Below, piece after piece: positions 10,057 through 20,418 of a stretch of DNA of 64,000 nucleotides. A program made the translations under genes and the position numbers. The first letter of the stretch is position 1. The number at the start of each line of letters is the position of its first letter. The notes beneath the pieces are model-generated. The model did no database searches and was not told where the DNA came from. It worked only from the letters and a program-made list of their open reading frames with translations. The stretch covers positions 16,177,254 through 16,241,253 of the forward strand of contig JAQFVV010006197.1 of the NCBI GenBank assembly GCA_028023455.1, written 5' to 3'. The stretch is from Epiperipatus broadwayi (lineage: Eukaryota > Onychophora > Udeonychophora > Euonychophora > Peripatidae).

Positions 10057-10600
10057 AATTCAATTCAATTCATTTATTTAAGTGCTAAACAACAGCATAA
10101 AGCCAATTACAGTTTGCACATACAATAAAAGTGAAAATAAAACATATAGCATAAATTGAAAATATAAATGTATACATAATAAAGTAAAATTTAAAAGACA
10201 AAATCAAACATAACATTTCAGTTTAATAAGATTACAAAATTTCTTATAATCAATGTCACACAGATTAAGGTTACTCCCAATCTGATTATATAAAGAGGGT
10301 AACCTAAATAAAGGAGAAAATTTAAGAATATTAGAACATGTTTGAATCTGATATACCCAAATAGACCTAGTATCATAACTCAAAGACCTAATTGAGATAG
10401 TTGAAACTATATCTGATAAAATAACTTGTTTATTAACAATTTTATAAAAATATTTCAAATCCCTATACTTTCATGTAGATGAAAGAATAATCAGTTTCCC
10501 TTCCCAAAAAACATATTTGAAAAACTTCCTTGAAATAGACTGCAACAAGTTACATCCTTGCAAAGAACTAGGGTTCCAAATTATTGAACCATATTCAATA
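10057..10600 (-). mobile_element. CR1/L2/Jockey-type LINE, 3' end only
   Basis: The minus strand encodes the C-terminal end of a LINE ORF2, followed by a short 3' UTR and the terminal repeat AAATGAATTGAATTGAATT. Such short tandem tails, instead of poly(A), are typical of the CR1/L2 group. The 5' side is cut at about 10600 where an R-family repeat begins. Confidence 0.65.
10204..10590 (-). pseudogene. LINE ORF2 C-terminal fragment
   Basis: Minus strand: IIEYGSIIWNP, then LQSISRKFFKY, YRDLKYFYKIVN, RSLSYDTRSIWV and SPLFRLPSLYNQI, ending LKCYV and stop. This follows the usual end of CR1/L2/Jockey ORF2 (P-x-L-E-Y-x-S-x-x-W-x-P, then the RR/L-x-x-FK block and the closing R-x-x-x-LWN-like block). 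One internal stop lies near 10470. Confidence 0.65.
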
Positions 10601-10604
10601 ATAG

Positions 10605-11150
10605 GAAGATAGGGATTTTATGCACAAGCCTTCTGGCATCCACTAAGTTACTCTGGCTTGCACTAAGTGGCACTACTGTATGAAGAGTTTTACCTGTTTT
10701 AATAACAGTTACGAGCAAGCATAAGAAATGGTGATCATGTGATGTTTAGTGGTTTAATACCAATCCTGCCTAATAGGATAGTAGTGGCTATGGTTATTAA
10801 AGAACCAAATACACCAAAATATAGGGATACTGAACTGAGTTCAGACCTACATGACTATATAAGCTAATGATCTTGGATAGAACATATTATGTTTTCAATT
10901 GTATTCTCATAGTTTGGTAGTTAAGTAGAGATAAAAGATGGTTGCTGAAGAGTTGCATTAGATCCCAAGATCTAGATGCAGTGCTCTCAGATCCAAGGCT
11001 CCTCATTGACAAAAGCCACAAGTTAGAAATTAGTCTGGGGATATTGGATGAGTAGGCACTAGATGAGAATTTTATGCACAAGCCTTCTTGCATCTGACTT
11101 GCACTGAGTGGCACTACTGTATGGAGAGTTTTGCCTGTTTTAATTAGGGA
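10605..11150 (+). repeat. R-family satellite, plus orientation (1.2 units)
   Basis: About 1.2 copies of a ~454-bp unit, judged by the recurrence of tgcacaagccttct at 10621 and 11075. The unit contains tggtgatcatgtgatg, gaactgagttcagacct, gtagttaagtagagataaa and a hammerhead motif at 10990-11050. No coding. The same unit occurs at 11262-12075, 14128-15150 and 28613-28716 and, diverged, at 51-56 kb. Confidence 0.85.
10990..11050 (+). ncRNA. hammerhead motif, R copy 1 (variant core)
   Basis: Stem I outer helix GATCCAA/TTGGAT, inner helix ending CTCA, core TTGACAA (consensus CTGACGA), stem II AGC/GTT-like, GAAA, mini stem III A-T/AG-T and then C at the cleavage position before TGGGG. C3 to U and G8 to A are both changed, so the core pair C3-G8 would become U-A. 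Confidence 0.6.
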
Positions 11151-11261
11151 ATATATTGAAAAGTACTCTTCCACACTAGTGATGTTTCATGCTTCTTTAG
11201 ACTGAAACTATTGTGTTTTACTGTTAGAACTTTTCTACAAACATTAATATCCTTCTATTAA

Positions 11262-11645
11262 AAGAGGCAAAACTCTCCATACAGTAGTTCCACCCAGTGC
11301 AAGCCAGAGTGATCAATGGATGCCAGAGGCTTGAGAATAAATCCCTAATTAATGCCTACTCATCTAATATCCCCAGATTAGTTTCTTGCTTGTAGCCTTT
11401 GTCAGTGATGAGCCTTGGATCTGAGAGTACTGCACCTAGATCTTAGGATCTAATGCAACCCTCCAGCAGTCATCTTTTATCTCTACTTAACTACAAAACT
11501 AAGAGATAAAATTGAAAACAATAATATTTTCAATCTAAGCTCATTAGCTTATATAATCATATAGGTCTGAACTCAGTTCAGTACCCATACATTTGGTGTC
11601 TTTGGTTCTTTAATAGCCATAGCCACCACTATCCTATTACACAGG
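11262..11645 (-). repeat. R-family satellite, minus orientation
   Basis: Reverse-complement copy of the R unit running from aggcaaaactctccatac through the hammerhead region (11361-11422), ttttatctctacttaact and actcagttcagtaccc. It is followed directly by a plus-oriented copy, so the array changes direction near 11645. Confidence 0.85.
11361..11422 (-). ncRNA. hammerhead motif, R copy 2 (decayed)
   Basis: Minus strand core CTGACAA (G8 changed to A) and GAAAC, with stem III AC-TA-AT mispaired. Outer stem I (GATCCAA with TTAGATG) is partly kept. Probably inactive. Confidence 0.5.
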
Positions 11646-12075
11646 ATTGCACTGAGTGGAACTACTGTTTGGAGTGTTTTGCCTGTTACCAATCCTGCCT
11701 AATAGGATAATAGTAGCTATAGTTATTAAAGAACTAAAGACACCAAAATATATGGGTACTGAACTGAGTTCAGACTTATATGACTATATAACCTAGTGAG
11801 CTTAGATTGAAAATATTATTGTTTTCAAATTTTATTCTCATAGTTTTGTAGTTAAGTAGAGATAAAAGGTGGCTGCTGGAGGGTTGCATTAGGTCCTAAA
11901 ATCTAGATGCAGTGCTCTCAGATCCAAGAATCTTCACTGACGAAGGCCAAAAGCCAGAAACTAGTCTGGAGATATCCATTGATTACTATGTATGGAAAGT
12001 TTTGCTTGTTTTAATAACAGGTATGAGCAAACATAAGAAATGGTGATCATGTGATGTTTGGCAGTTTAATATCCT
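11646..12075 (+). repeat. R-family satellite, plus orientation, with deletion
   Basis: Plus-oriented R unit from gcactgagtggaactactg to gatgtttggcagttt. A ~50-bp segment after the hammerhead is missing compared with other copies: ctggagatat runs straight into ccattgattac. It holds the best-preserved hammerhead in the window. Confidence 0.85.
11921..11978 (+). ncRNA. hammerhead ribozyme candidate, intact core (type I)
   Basis: Core CTGACGA at 11937-11943, stem II GGC/GCC with loop CAAAA flanked by an A-A mismatch, GAAA at 11957-11960, mini stem III A-C/G-U with loop TA, and C11966 at the cleavage position after U (GUC). Stem I has seven pairs: ATCTTCA (11930-11936) with TGGAGAT (11967-11973). 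Compared with other R copies, stem II changes AGC/GCT to GGC/GCC and stem I changes U-G to U-A, both keeping pairing. A two-pair stem III with a tiny loop is known from newt satellite and PLE hammerheads. Predicted cut is between 11966 and 11967. Confidence 0.75.
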
Positions 12076-14127
12076 TCTACTCCCACAAATATACATATTA
12101 ATATTTTGATTTGATTCATTATAATGTAAAAATCCCTTTAAAGTGCTTTTTATAGTCTTTTCATATCACTAAAAACTTATTTACAAAAAAAAAAAAACGT
12201 TTTCCTAAAGATGATTAGATAATCTGCACAGGATATTTTTTTTAAAACATCTGAACTTTCATTTTTTTTTCATTATGTTTCTGATTTATATATAAATGTT
12301 TCTGATTTATTTTAATAACAAAAGGTTATTTACCAAAAACTTTAATTTTATAAAAATTCAACCTTAGCTATTTATTTTAACATTATGATTTTAACAAAAA
12401 TGAATTTTATAAAAATGATTCAGGCCATAAATTATAATTTTCACTATAATTTAATCATCGGTAAACATATATATTTGTCAATTACATTATTTGACTACAC
12501 TTACTACTACAAAATAAGATTCATTGTAACTTGTAACTGGTGAAGGCTGATTTTTCTAAACTCTGTAATGAAAGATGGAATTTTACTTTGGTGGTCTTTA
12601 ATTTATATAATTGGAAATTTTACATAAACATTAAAATTATTTTGCTTCAGAGGCATGAATAGTTCTGGAACAAGCATCTTTTTTTTATATTAGTGTCAAA
12701 AGATTCCAAATAATAAAATAAGTGAAAAACAAACTATTCGGCACTTATAAAATAAAGCTTGATTGGAACTATTGGTAAGCTCCATCTAGTGATCATTTAA
12801 ATGTAAGCTTAAAAGCAAGTTACGAAATTTATGACTTGTTTTATTAATTATTATTATTATTATATATATGGAGTACAAATCTTTATATATTATAAATTGA
12901 TATTTATTTATTTTATTTACAATTTTTATTGATCATAGTATCACAATATTGAAATCTTTATTTTTAATGGTTTTTCTAATTGAACTCATGACATAATTTT
13001 TATTCTATTCTAGTTTTATTTTTTGTATTGGTGTTATGAACCAATTAGAAGTTGTCAGAATATATGTACTGTTGTTATTCTCCATATTCTTTCTGGTAGA
13101 TCCTTCTATTGCTACTCATCTTCTATCTTTTTTAATGTTCATCTTTACTATACTGATATTGTTTTTACTGTATCCTAAAATTCCCATCTACTCAATGAGT
13201 TGAATTGCCCTGAATTTAATATTGATCGTATAGTTGAAAAATGATTTTTATGGCTTTTCATTTTTCATTCAAAAAACATTGAGTATATACTATTTTATAT
13301 GTAATAATAATAAAGCGTATATATTTCTTGATTAATTTTTACATTACAGACATCTTAGATCATAAACAACTTTCAGTTCATTGATTAGTTCATAGAATCC
13401 AAATATTTGATTATCCTTGGAAAAAATGCTAACAAGGGGCAGACGTTTTTCTTCAAAAAAAAAAAAAAAAAGAATAAATTAATCTTCTGGGTCATCTTTC
13501 CCCATTTCTTCCATATATTTATTTCAACAGCCAATAAAAATGTTTTTTTTTTTCTTTTTATTTCCATTTTTTTTCTCTACAAAAATGTCTAAAAAAATTA
13601 TTCTGATTCAAAAGTATTTAATTATTATGAACTAACATATAATTTCTTAAACTCCACCCTCAGATATTCCATTATATTATTTTTAATTTGGAAAATTTTG
13701 TCAATTTATTTATCGATAATTGATCAATTTGTTCAATAGAATACCATATTTTCCAAATCATTTTCATATCAAACATATTTTCCAAATCATTTTCATATCA
13801 AACTATTAAAAACTTATCCACATGTTTTATATATTCTCACTTTTCCACACTTCTCTCATTGTTAAAAACAGCAATATTTCACCAAACATTCTACATCCAA
13901 TATCTTTTCTATCATTGTAAAAAAAAAAAAAAAAAATGATGACAACAATCTAACCTTAATGATTTCTTCAAAATAATTATAAAATAAAATGGGCAAAAGA
14001 CAACAATATTGCCTAATTTAGTTCAATTTGTCAGTCAATTAAAAAAACATTTTGTGTTGCTTTTCATATTTACAAATTAGATGAACCAATTTCTTTGAAT
14101 TGCAGAATATCAATTAAACTTGCTTTG
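12076..14127. other. AT-rich intergenic sequence
   Basis: No gene seen. Includes poly(A)/poly(T) tracts near 12190, 13455 and 13920 and a short tandem duplication annotated separately. Confidence 0.5.
13745..13802. repeat. 29-bp tandem duplication
   Basis: The 29-bp unit beginning catattttccaaatcatttt occurs twice in a row (13745-13773 and 13774-13802) without mismatch, which suggests recent slippage. Confidence 0.8.
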
Positions 14128-14231
14128 TTAAAACAGGCAAAACTCTCCATACAGTAGTGCCAGTCAATGCAGCCAGAGTAATCAATGGATGCCAGAAGGT
14201 TTGTGCATAAAATCCCTATCTAGTGTCTACT

Positions 14232-14292
14232 CATCCAATATCCCCAGGTTAGTTTCTAGCATGTGGCTTTCGTCAGTGAAGAGCCTTGGATC
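14232..14292 (-). ncRNA. hammerhead motif, R copy 4
   Basis: Minus strand keeps CTGACGA and GAAAC, with six-pair inner stem I (TCTTCA/TGGGGA) and six-pair outer stem I (ATCCAA/TTGGAT) around a small internal loop. Stem III has changed from ACTAGT-C to ACTAAC-C, losing the U before the cleavage site. It shows the complete stem I architecture best. Confidence 0.65.
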
Positions 14293-14672
14293 TGAGAGCA
14301 CTGCACGTAGATCTTAGGATCTAATGCAACTTTCCAGCAGCAATCTTATCTCTACTTAACTACACACTATGAAAACAAAATTGAAAACACAATAATATTT
14401 TCAATCCAAGCTCATTAGCTTATATTTGTCATATAGGTCTAAACTCAGTTCAGTATCCCGTCTTTGGTTCTTTAATAACCATAGCCATCATATCCTATTA
14501 GGCAGGATAGATATTAAACCATTAAACATCACATGATCACTATTTCATATGCTTGTTCATAACTGTTATTAAAACAGGCAGCTCTCTACACAGTAGTGCC
14601 TCACAGTGCAAGTCAAAGTAATCAATGGATGCCAGAAGGCTTGTGCATAAAATCCCTATCTAGTGCCTACTC

Positions 14673-14732
14673 CTCCAATATCCCCAGACTAGTTTTTAGA
14701 TTTTGGCTTTTGTCAGTGAAGAGCCTTGGATC
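14673..14732 (-). ncRNA. hammerhead motif, R copy 5 (decayed)
   Basis: Minus strand core CTGACAA (G8 to A) and AAAAC in place of GAAAC (G12 lost), but ACTAGTC and TGGGGATATTGG are intact. Probably inactive. Confidence 0.5.
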
Positions 14733-14752
14733 TGAGAGCACTGCACCCAGTT

Positions 14753-15150
14753 ATTAAAGAACCAAAGACACCAAAATGTATGGGTACTGAACTGAGATAG
14801 ATCTATATGACTACATAAGCTAATGAGCTTGAATATTATTGTGCTTTCAATTTTATTCTCATAGTTTTATAGTTAAGTAGATATAAAAGGTCGCTGGTGG
14901 AGGGTTGTATTAGATCCTAAGATCTAGATGCAGTGCTCTCAAATCCAACGTTCCTCATTGATGAAAGCCACAAACTAGAAACTAGTCTGGGGATTTTGGA
15001 TGAGTAGGCACTAGATAGGGATTTTATGCACAAGCCTTTTGGCATCCATTGATTATTCTGGCTTTTACTGAGTCACCCTACTTTATGGAGAGTTTTGCCC
15101 GTTTTAATAACAGTTATGAGCAAGCATAAGAAATGGTGATAATGTAATGA
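14753..15150 (+). repeat. R-family satellite, plus orientation
   Basis: R unit starting mid-unit at agttattaaagaaccaaag, running through a hammerhead motif (14941-15004) and agggattttatgcacaagcc to agcaagcataagaaatgg. Its abrupt start against the minus-oriented copy marks an inversion junction at 14752/14753. Confidence 0.85.
14941..15004 (+). ncRNA. hammerhead motif, R copy 6 (variant)
   Basis: Core TTGATGA (C3 to U only), GAAAC and ACTAGTC before TGGGGATTTTGGA. All other core positions are kept; C3-G8 would become a U-G wobble. Confidence 0.55.
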
Positions 15151-16684
15151 AACTTGATCTGTCAAAGGTTTTCACCAAATTCTCATCATATAGAATTTAA
15201 TTTTCTTTCTAAATACCTTCAATAATAGATTATAAAAAAATATATATAAATTTCATTTTTAATTGAAGAATTAAAAAACACCTAGAGTGTAAAGTTCTAA
15301 TAACAATAAATAATATTTTTGCTGTACATGAAATTAAGATCACTTTTAATATTTTCATTATACATATATAGAATTATTTTTCTATTAAAAATAATTGAAT
15401 GATTAATAGCTAAAGAAGTCATGTAATGTCTGAAATCAAAAGGAATAAGTTGAGTTTCAATCCAGAAATCTTTAGCTCTGCAATTATTAAATCATACAAG
15501 GTGTTATGATCATACTATGTATTGTTCTTTAAATATGAAACCAACGTTTTTTTAAAAAAAAATACTGTTACATATCTCTCTGAAATCCCAAGTTCCTAGT
15601 TACTACTGAAGCCAGTAAAGTATAAAATATGATAATATTTGGAGATATTTACAGATACCTAAAAATTTCCTATACAAACTTATAATTTTTACAAGTAATT
15701 ATTTCACTGCCAACTCAGTTAGCATTCAAATATTCTCAGCTGAAGGACAAAGGAAGTATTTAAAATTTTGGATTGATCAGTTCCCATAACTGAAGGTAGA
15801 AGTCATATATAGATACATTTCACATTTATCTTTCATCATTACAATCGGAATTCTATTTGCTTAATTTCATCTCAAGATCTAACTAAATCTAAATATCCTA
15901 AATCCTATTTTATTGATTACTTATTTCTATATTATTTGATTTGACCTTTTTGAGTATTTTAAATATTCTTCTCATTTTTTCAGTATATACAACATTTTAT
16001 CTATCATCAATAAAATTTTGTTTTTGACTTTAGCATCAATGATCAGTCACTTTAGTCTTACAATTACTGCTTTTTTAAAATTCAGTTGATCTTTCTCTTT
16101 ATATATTAAATCATATGATATTTATTTTCTTTCTTAAAATTCTTAATTTAATTTCTTCTCATCAGCAAAATCTAATCCCTTTTTCTTTATGTCAAGGTTT
16201 GAAAATAAATATTAATGCTGCTATACAAAGGTATAACATACTGCCAATTAAGGATATCCCAGTCAGTAAATATTTTCTTTCAAACTTCTCAGTACAAGTT
16301 ATTTTATAAAACTATTTTAATTTGCCTATATAGATGAAATATCTGTTTAGAATTCTTGGTTTCTTGCCTTTACTGAATTGAATTTGCCAGATTAGAAAGA
16401 TGTACTAATAATCAATAATGCATTTTTTGCCCCCTTACTAAAGTGGATTTACTATATCTTCAAAACATACTTATGCTGATGAAATCTTAAATATAAATAA
16501 TAATTATTAATTTTGTGATATATTGGATTAGCATTAAGTAACATATCATCTTAGACCCTCTTTCATTTTTAAAAATTGCTTTTTCTATATAAAAAATATA
16601 GGTCATTAAAATTTTTTAGTTTGATAAATTCAGTAAGTAAAGCAATTAATAAATAGACAAATAAGAACAGAGCACTCATAGATA
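15151..16684. other. AT-rich intergenic sequence
   Basis: No gene or recognised repeat. A 64-codon frame at 16115-16309 has no recognisable motif and a T-rich composition, so I do not call it. Confidence 0.5.
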
Positions 16685-16765
16685 TGCTATGTTGTTTGAT
16701 CCAGTGGTAAAATAATCGACTTAAAAGTTAAAGATTCCTAGATCAAAGTTCAACTCGTCACTTCT
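16685..16765 (+). repeat. tRNA-like SINE fragment
   Basis: TTGATCCAGTGGTAAAAT resembles a Pol III A-box and AGTTCAACTC, about 45 nt later, fits a B-box (GWTCRANNC). The intervening sequence does not fold as a tRNA. Likely a tRNA-derived SINE head; only one copy seen here. Confidence 0.4.
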
Positions 16766-16849
16766 TGTGCTCAAATGTCACATGATAATCTGAACAATTA
16801 ACCATTCAATTATGTATTTATTTAATAACAAATTATAAATATAGGGTAT

Positions 16850-17030
16850 TTGAACTCAGACTTCCAAGCACCCTTCAACTATCCACACTATCTCATACAA
16901 CTGTGTGTGGTCATGTGTATCAGTTGTATGAGATAATGTGGATAGTTGAAGGGTGCTTGAAAGTCTGAGTTCAAATCTCTTATATTTACAATTAAGCTCC
17001 AGGTTTGTGAATAGCGCCTGGTTTTCAAAT
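16850..17030 (+). repeat. SINE-like repeat with a long hairpin
   Basis: The segment cagttgtatgagataatg to agtctgagttcaaat (16921-16975) is preceded by its own inverted copy (16850-16903), leaving a 17-nt loop and arms of about 54 bp with few mismatches. A B-box-like GAGTTCAAATC lies at the end of the right arm. The tail cagg..cctggttttcaaat is shared with 60960-61060, and the core matches 62640-62705. Confidence 0.6.
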
Positions 17031-17862
17031 ATTTAATAACAAATTATTTATCTTTCACTGTTTTAAATACTTCAGTATTATTAATTATTCATTTAAAATT
17101 TATTTCCTCAATTTTTTTCTGTATCATATTTTAAATGTTTTTAAATGCTTTCTTTTTGCTTATTTTTAAAAGACCATATCTAAAAGTACATTTTAAGTTA
17201 AACATTTCATTAATCTTTTTCTCAATTTTAATGACTTTGATCTATAAGATACACCTACTTTATAATTATTATAGTAATTTTATTATAATTTATTACCATG
17301 TAAACACAAATGTATATATTGTTTGTGCATTCATATATAATCTTGGCTTCTTCAAAATCTATTAATACAGAATTGATGCGAAAATATATTCATAAATTTA
17401 GCAAATATAACTTGTACAATAATTCCTTGCAAAAAAAAAAAATCTATTATAATGATCTTTTAAATTTAAATTATTTTTACAAAAATTGAAATGACAATGT
17501 TATTGATATGAATTCATAGTGAAAACTGTGTTTAATTATTAATTTCATTAAAATTAAAATGTAGAGATTCAATCAATCTGAATTTATAATAAATAAGTGA
17601 AAAATTGTTTTAAAAAAAAGTAATGACAATAAAACCAAGCTCTTAACTGGATTAAAGTAGTTTTCACAATAAATAGAATTCATAAGTGCTTATTAAGATT
17701 AGATAAAAAACAAATTATATAAAGCTTGATATAGTATTCTTTTAAAGACAATTAAATGAAAAATGGTAACTAAAGATAGGGGGTCTTTACTTATGTCAAT
17801 GATTTGGCTAAAGTATTGCATGATCAAAGCTATTGTTTCTTTTTTTTTTTCATATGTCAAAT
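17031..17862. other. AT-rich intergenic sequence
   Basis: Nothing recognised; short T-rich open frames only. Confidence 0.5.
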
Positions 17863-17935
17863 GCTTTGACCGGTAACGGGGGGGGGGGGGAAGCTGCTTG
17901 GAAGGCAGCTATGCTAACCACTAGACCACCAACGC
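17863..17935 (-). tRNA. tRNA-Gly(UCC) pseudogene with G-run in T arm
   Basis: On the minus strand the 5' part is a textbook tRNA-Gly(UCC): acceptor GCGTTGG, D arm GTCTAGTGGTTAGC (A box), anticodon stem GCTGC/GCAGC with loop CTTCCAA (anticodon UCC). The T arm, where GGGTTCGATTCCC is expected, is replaced by a C-run on this strand (13 G on the plus strand) followed by GTTACCGGTCAAAGC. The 3' acceptor strand TCAAAGC pairs with the 5' strand except for one mismatch. Without a T arm and B box it should be neither transcribed nor functional. Length 73 nt. Confidence 0.8.
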
Positions 17936-18914
17936 TTGACTATTTTTCTTTTCTTTATATTTTTAAACAAAAATTCAGGCATTTTTTCTAATCTAATGTG
18001 TATCTATGTTGTTATGAAGTAATCTCATGGTGGATATCTGAATTACAGACTAGTGATAACATAACAGTGCTATTATTACTTGTATAACATAACTCAACAA
18101 TAACTTTAATATATTTAAATAATAAATTATATTTTTTACATGCATTATTTATTATTCAACCATTAGATAATTTTTTAGAGATATTTTGTTTTATAGTTAT
18201 GTTCACATTAAAGTTGTATTACTAATAGATTTATTTGATATAAAATATTAAATTAGCTGATCATTGATTTTTTTTATTTATTTAATAATTATTTGTAATA
18301 AATAAAATCAATGTCCACAATAAAATTATTTCTGTTATTTTTTTTTAATTTTGTTCAAATACTAATCATTTTTAATTACAATGTTTAGTTACAAAATAGC
18401 TTTTTAGTTATTTTGTTATTAATCTATGTTTAAAAGTATAATTTTGAAATATTCATCTTGCTAGATGTAAATTGTCAAATAGGCACCATTATATAAAAAG
18501 AACAAACTGCTGTTAAAAATCTGACAGAAAAAAGCAACTATAATAAAAAATACAATATTCTGAAAAAATATAAATAATTATTTTTTTTAACAATAAACTT
18601 GCTCTGACACAAATAAATATATGTTAAAAAAAAAGAGTTGCATTTTATAAATAGTGAACAGGGAAAAATAGAACTTGAATTTCTTCTCCTAGACAAACAT
18701 TACTTTATTATGAACATTTTTGACAACTCTTTTATATGATTTTAATATATATGATACCAAAATTAAGTATGAGTAAAATAAAACATTTAAATAAAAACAG
18801 CTTCTGTAATAAAAAAAATATTACTAATTATTTATTTAACAATAAACTTACTCTAGCCTAAGTATTAAAAAAATAAAATGTAGTGTGTGCATGTTAAATA
18901 TATGTTTTAAAAAA
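17936..18914. other. AT-rich intergenic sequence
   Basis: No gene or repeat family recognised. Confidence 0.5.
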
Positions 18915-19122
18915 AAAAAAAGAATGATGAAATTTAATCAGATGTTGATGTGATGCACTATGACTTCTTACATGGAGTCAGGAATCTCTCATCAACTATT
19001 TTCAGAGAAACCTGTTAGCCACTTTGAACCCCTTTCCATTCCCCACCACAAGTTTTCCCATATTCTTTTCTATCCTGCTCCATCCCATTTCCACAACATA
19101 GTCTTTGTCAACTCCATGGCCT

Positions 19123-19323
19123 TTAGATCCAAACCCCCCTTATCTTTTCCCAAACCCAGCATAAAAACCCATAAGCCATTTTCTGTATAATCACCTTTTC
19201 ATATTTATTCTTCCACAACTTCATTATTTGTATTCTTTCTGCTTTCAGGTATTTACATTTAATTAACAGATGCCTAATATTTTCTATGCCTTCCTTACAC
19301 AACTTACAGACTAAATCACCCAT
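19123..19323 (-). pseudogene. LINE ORF2 C-terminal zinc-knuckle-like domain
   Basis: Encodes VCKLCKEGIENIRHLLIKCK, a C-x2-C-...-H-x4-C array as in the zf-RVT domain that follows reverse transcriptase in many LINEs, then LWKNKYEKVI. Residues 6-24 of the frame hold the motif. It lies about 460 bp downstream of the last RT fragment, with degraded sequence between. Confidence 0.65.
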
Positions 19324-19781
19324 AGAAATATTAAATTTACATGTATATTCCCTTGTTGCTAAAGATCCTATTCAATCCTTAAACAGTAAACCATCTTCCT
19401 TGCTATTATCATAAATTAACTCTCACCCAATATTCTGTTTACTTCTATAAATATTTAACTCTTTTTACTCTCCACACTAGCTCTTCATCTCTCCAACTCC
19501 CTATTCTTTATTAATGCATCTATTCTTCTATCCTATTCCTTAACACTATAACACTCAACAATTCTCCTAATACAATCATCCCACCTTTTGTATAAATATA
19601 CTGACATAAATTCTTTATCTAAATCTTCTGCATATCGCATTACTTTTTGCACCCAGCTTGTTGCCTGCCCTTTATTCATAACCTAATTAAATACTATTTT
19701 GGCTATTCTTTTATTATCCATAAACTGCAATCTACCGAACATTTTCATTTTGCTTTTCGCATCTCTCATATAAAAACTTGA

Positions 19782-20033
19782 TCATCCCATTTCTTCTTGA
19801 ATTGCCTCCTTTGCCGTCCAAACTTCTGCATCTAATGCATGTCTTCCTACTTCTCTTTGTACTTTTTCTAAGTAATCTAATTCCCCTTTACTAACACATA
19901 ACGCATCATTACCATATGTTAACCCTGCTACTGCCACTCCCTTCCATACAATTCTAGCTACATTGTATTTATTATACAAGAACACTGTTAATTTCTTTGT
20001 CAATCCCTTCCTTTTCTTTGCTTCATTTATCAA
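19782..20033 (-). pseudogene. LINE ORF2 segment after the RT palm
   Basis: Encodes KRKGLTKKLTVFLYNKYNV, then VAVAGLTYGNDALCVSKGEL and YLEKVQREVGRHAL. This matches the thumb/post-RT block in which LINE proteins read A-x-L-Y-G and then LE-x-x-Q-R. It overlaps the preceding RT segment by 4 nt in another frame (frameshift near 20035). Confidence 0.75.
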
Positions 20034-20386
20034 TTTTTTTCTCCCATTCGTCCAAGCAATTTCTCTGATTTCTTAAGACCCCCTAATAAAAATTCTTTGT
20101 CTTCTCTTTCCCCAATATTAATCATTATTACTTTTGATTTTTTTTCACTAAATTTAATGCCCATCTCTTTACCCACCTTTGCGCATGTCCTCAGCATAAC
20201 TTCCATATCTTCCCTTCTTTCTTCACACAAAAAAACATCATCCGCAAATAAAAGACCTGACAATGTATATACTCCCTTGCCACCTATTAATGGTATCTCT
20301 ATCCCTCTTTCTATTGCTCTCTCCATTTCTCTCAAATACAACAAAAACAAAATAGATGCCAAAGGACATCCATGCCTTAGTCCCAC
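20030..20386 (-). pseudogene. LINE reverse transcriptase, motifs B to D
   Basis: GLRHGCPLASILFLLYL is motif B, LLFADDVFLCEE carries motif C with both catalytic Asp (about residues 48-51), and GIKFSEKKSKVIMI is motif D. Catalytic residues are retained. The frame is broken from the upstream motif A segment near 20400. Confidence 0.85.
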
Positions 20387-20418
20387 CCCATTTTTAACTT
20401 TAACTGATTCTATATTCC

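Larger units (their letters stand above)
14128..14752 (-). repeat. R-family satellite, minus orientation (1.4 units)
   Basis: Head-to-tail copies in minus orientation. The start aaaacaggc recurs at 14130 and 14571, giving a 441-bp period. It carries two hammerhead motifs (14232-14292 and 14673-14732) and breaks at 14752, where the array flips to plus orientation. Confidence 0.85.

Noticed and set aside
13385-13592. Overlapping open frames on both strands around poly(A)/poly(T)
   Set aside because: Both exist only because of the homopolymer (runs of Phe or Lys); no coding evidence.
10605-15150. R repeats as a CRISPR-like or centromeric array
   Set aside because: Units are ~450 bp with orientation changes and internal ribozyme motifs, only a few copies per locus; no short direct repeats with unique spacers.
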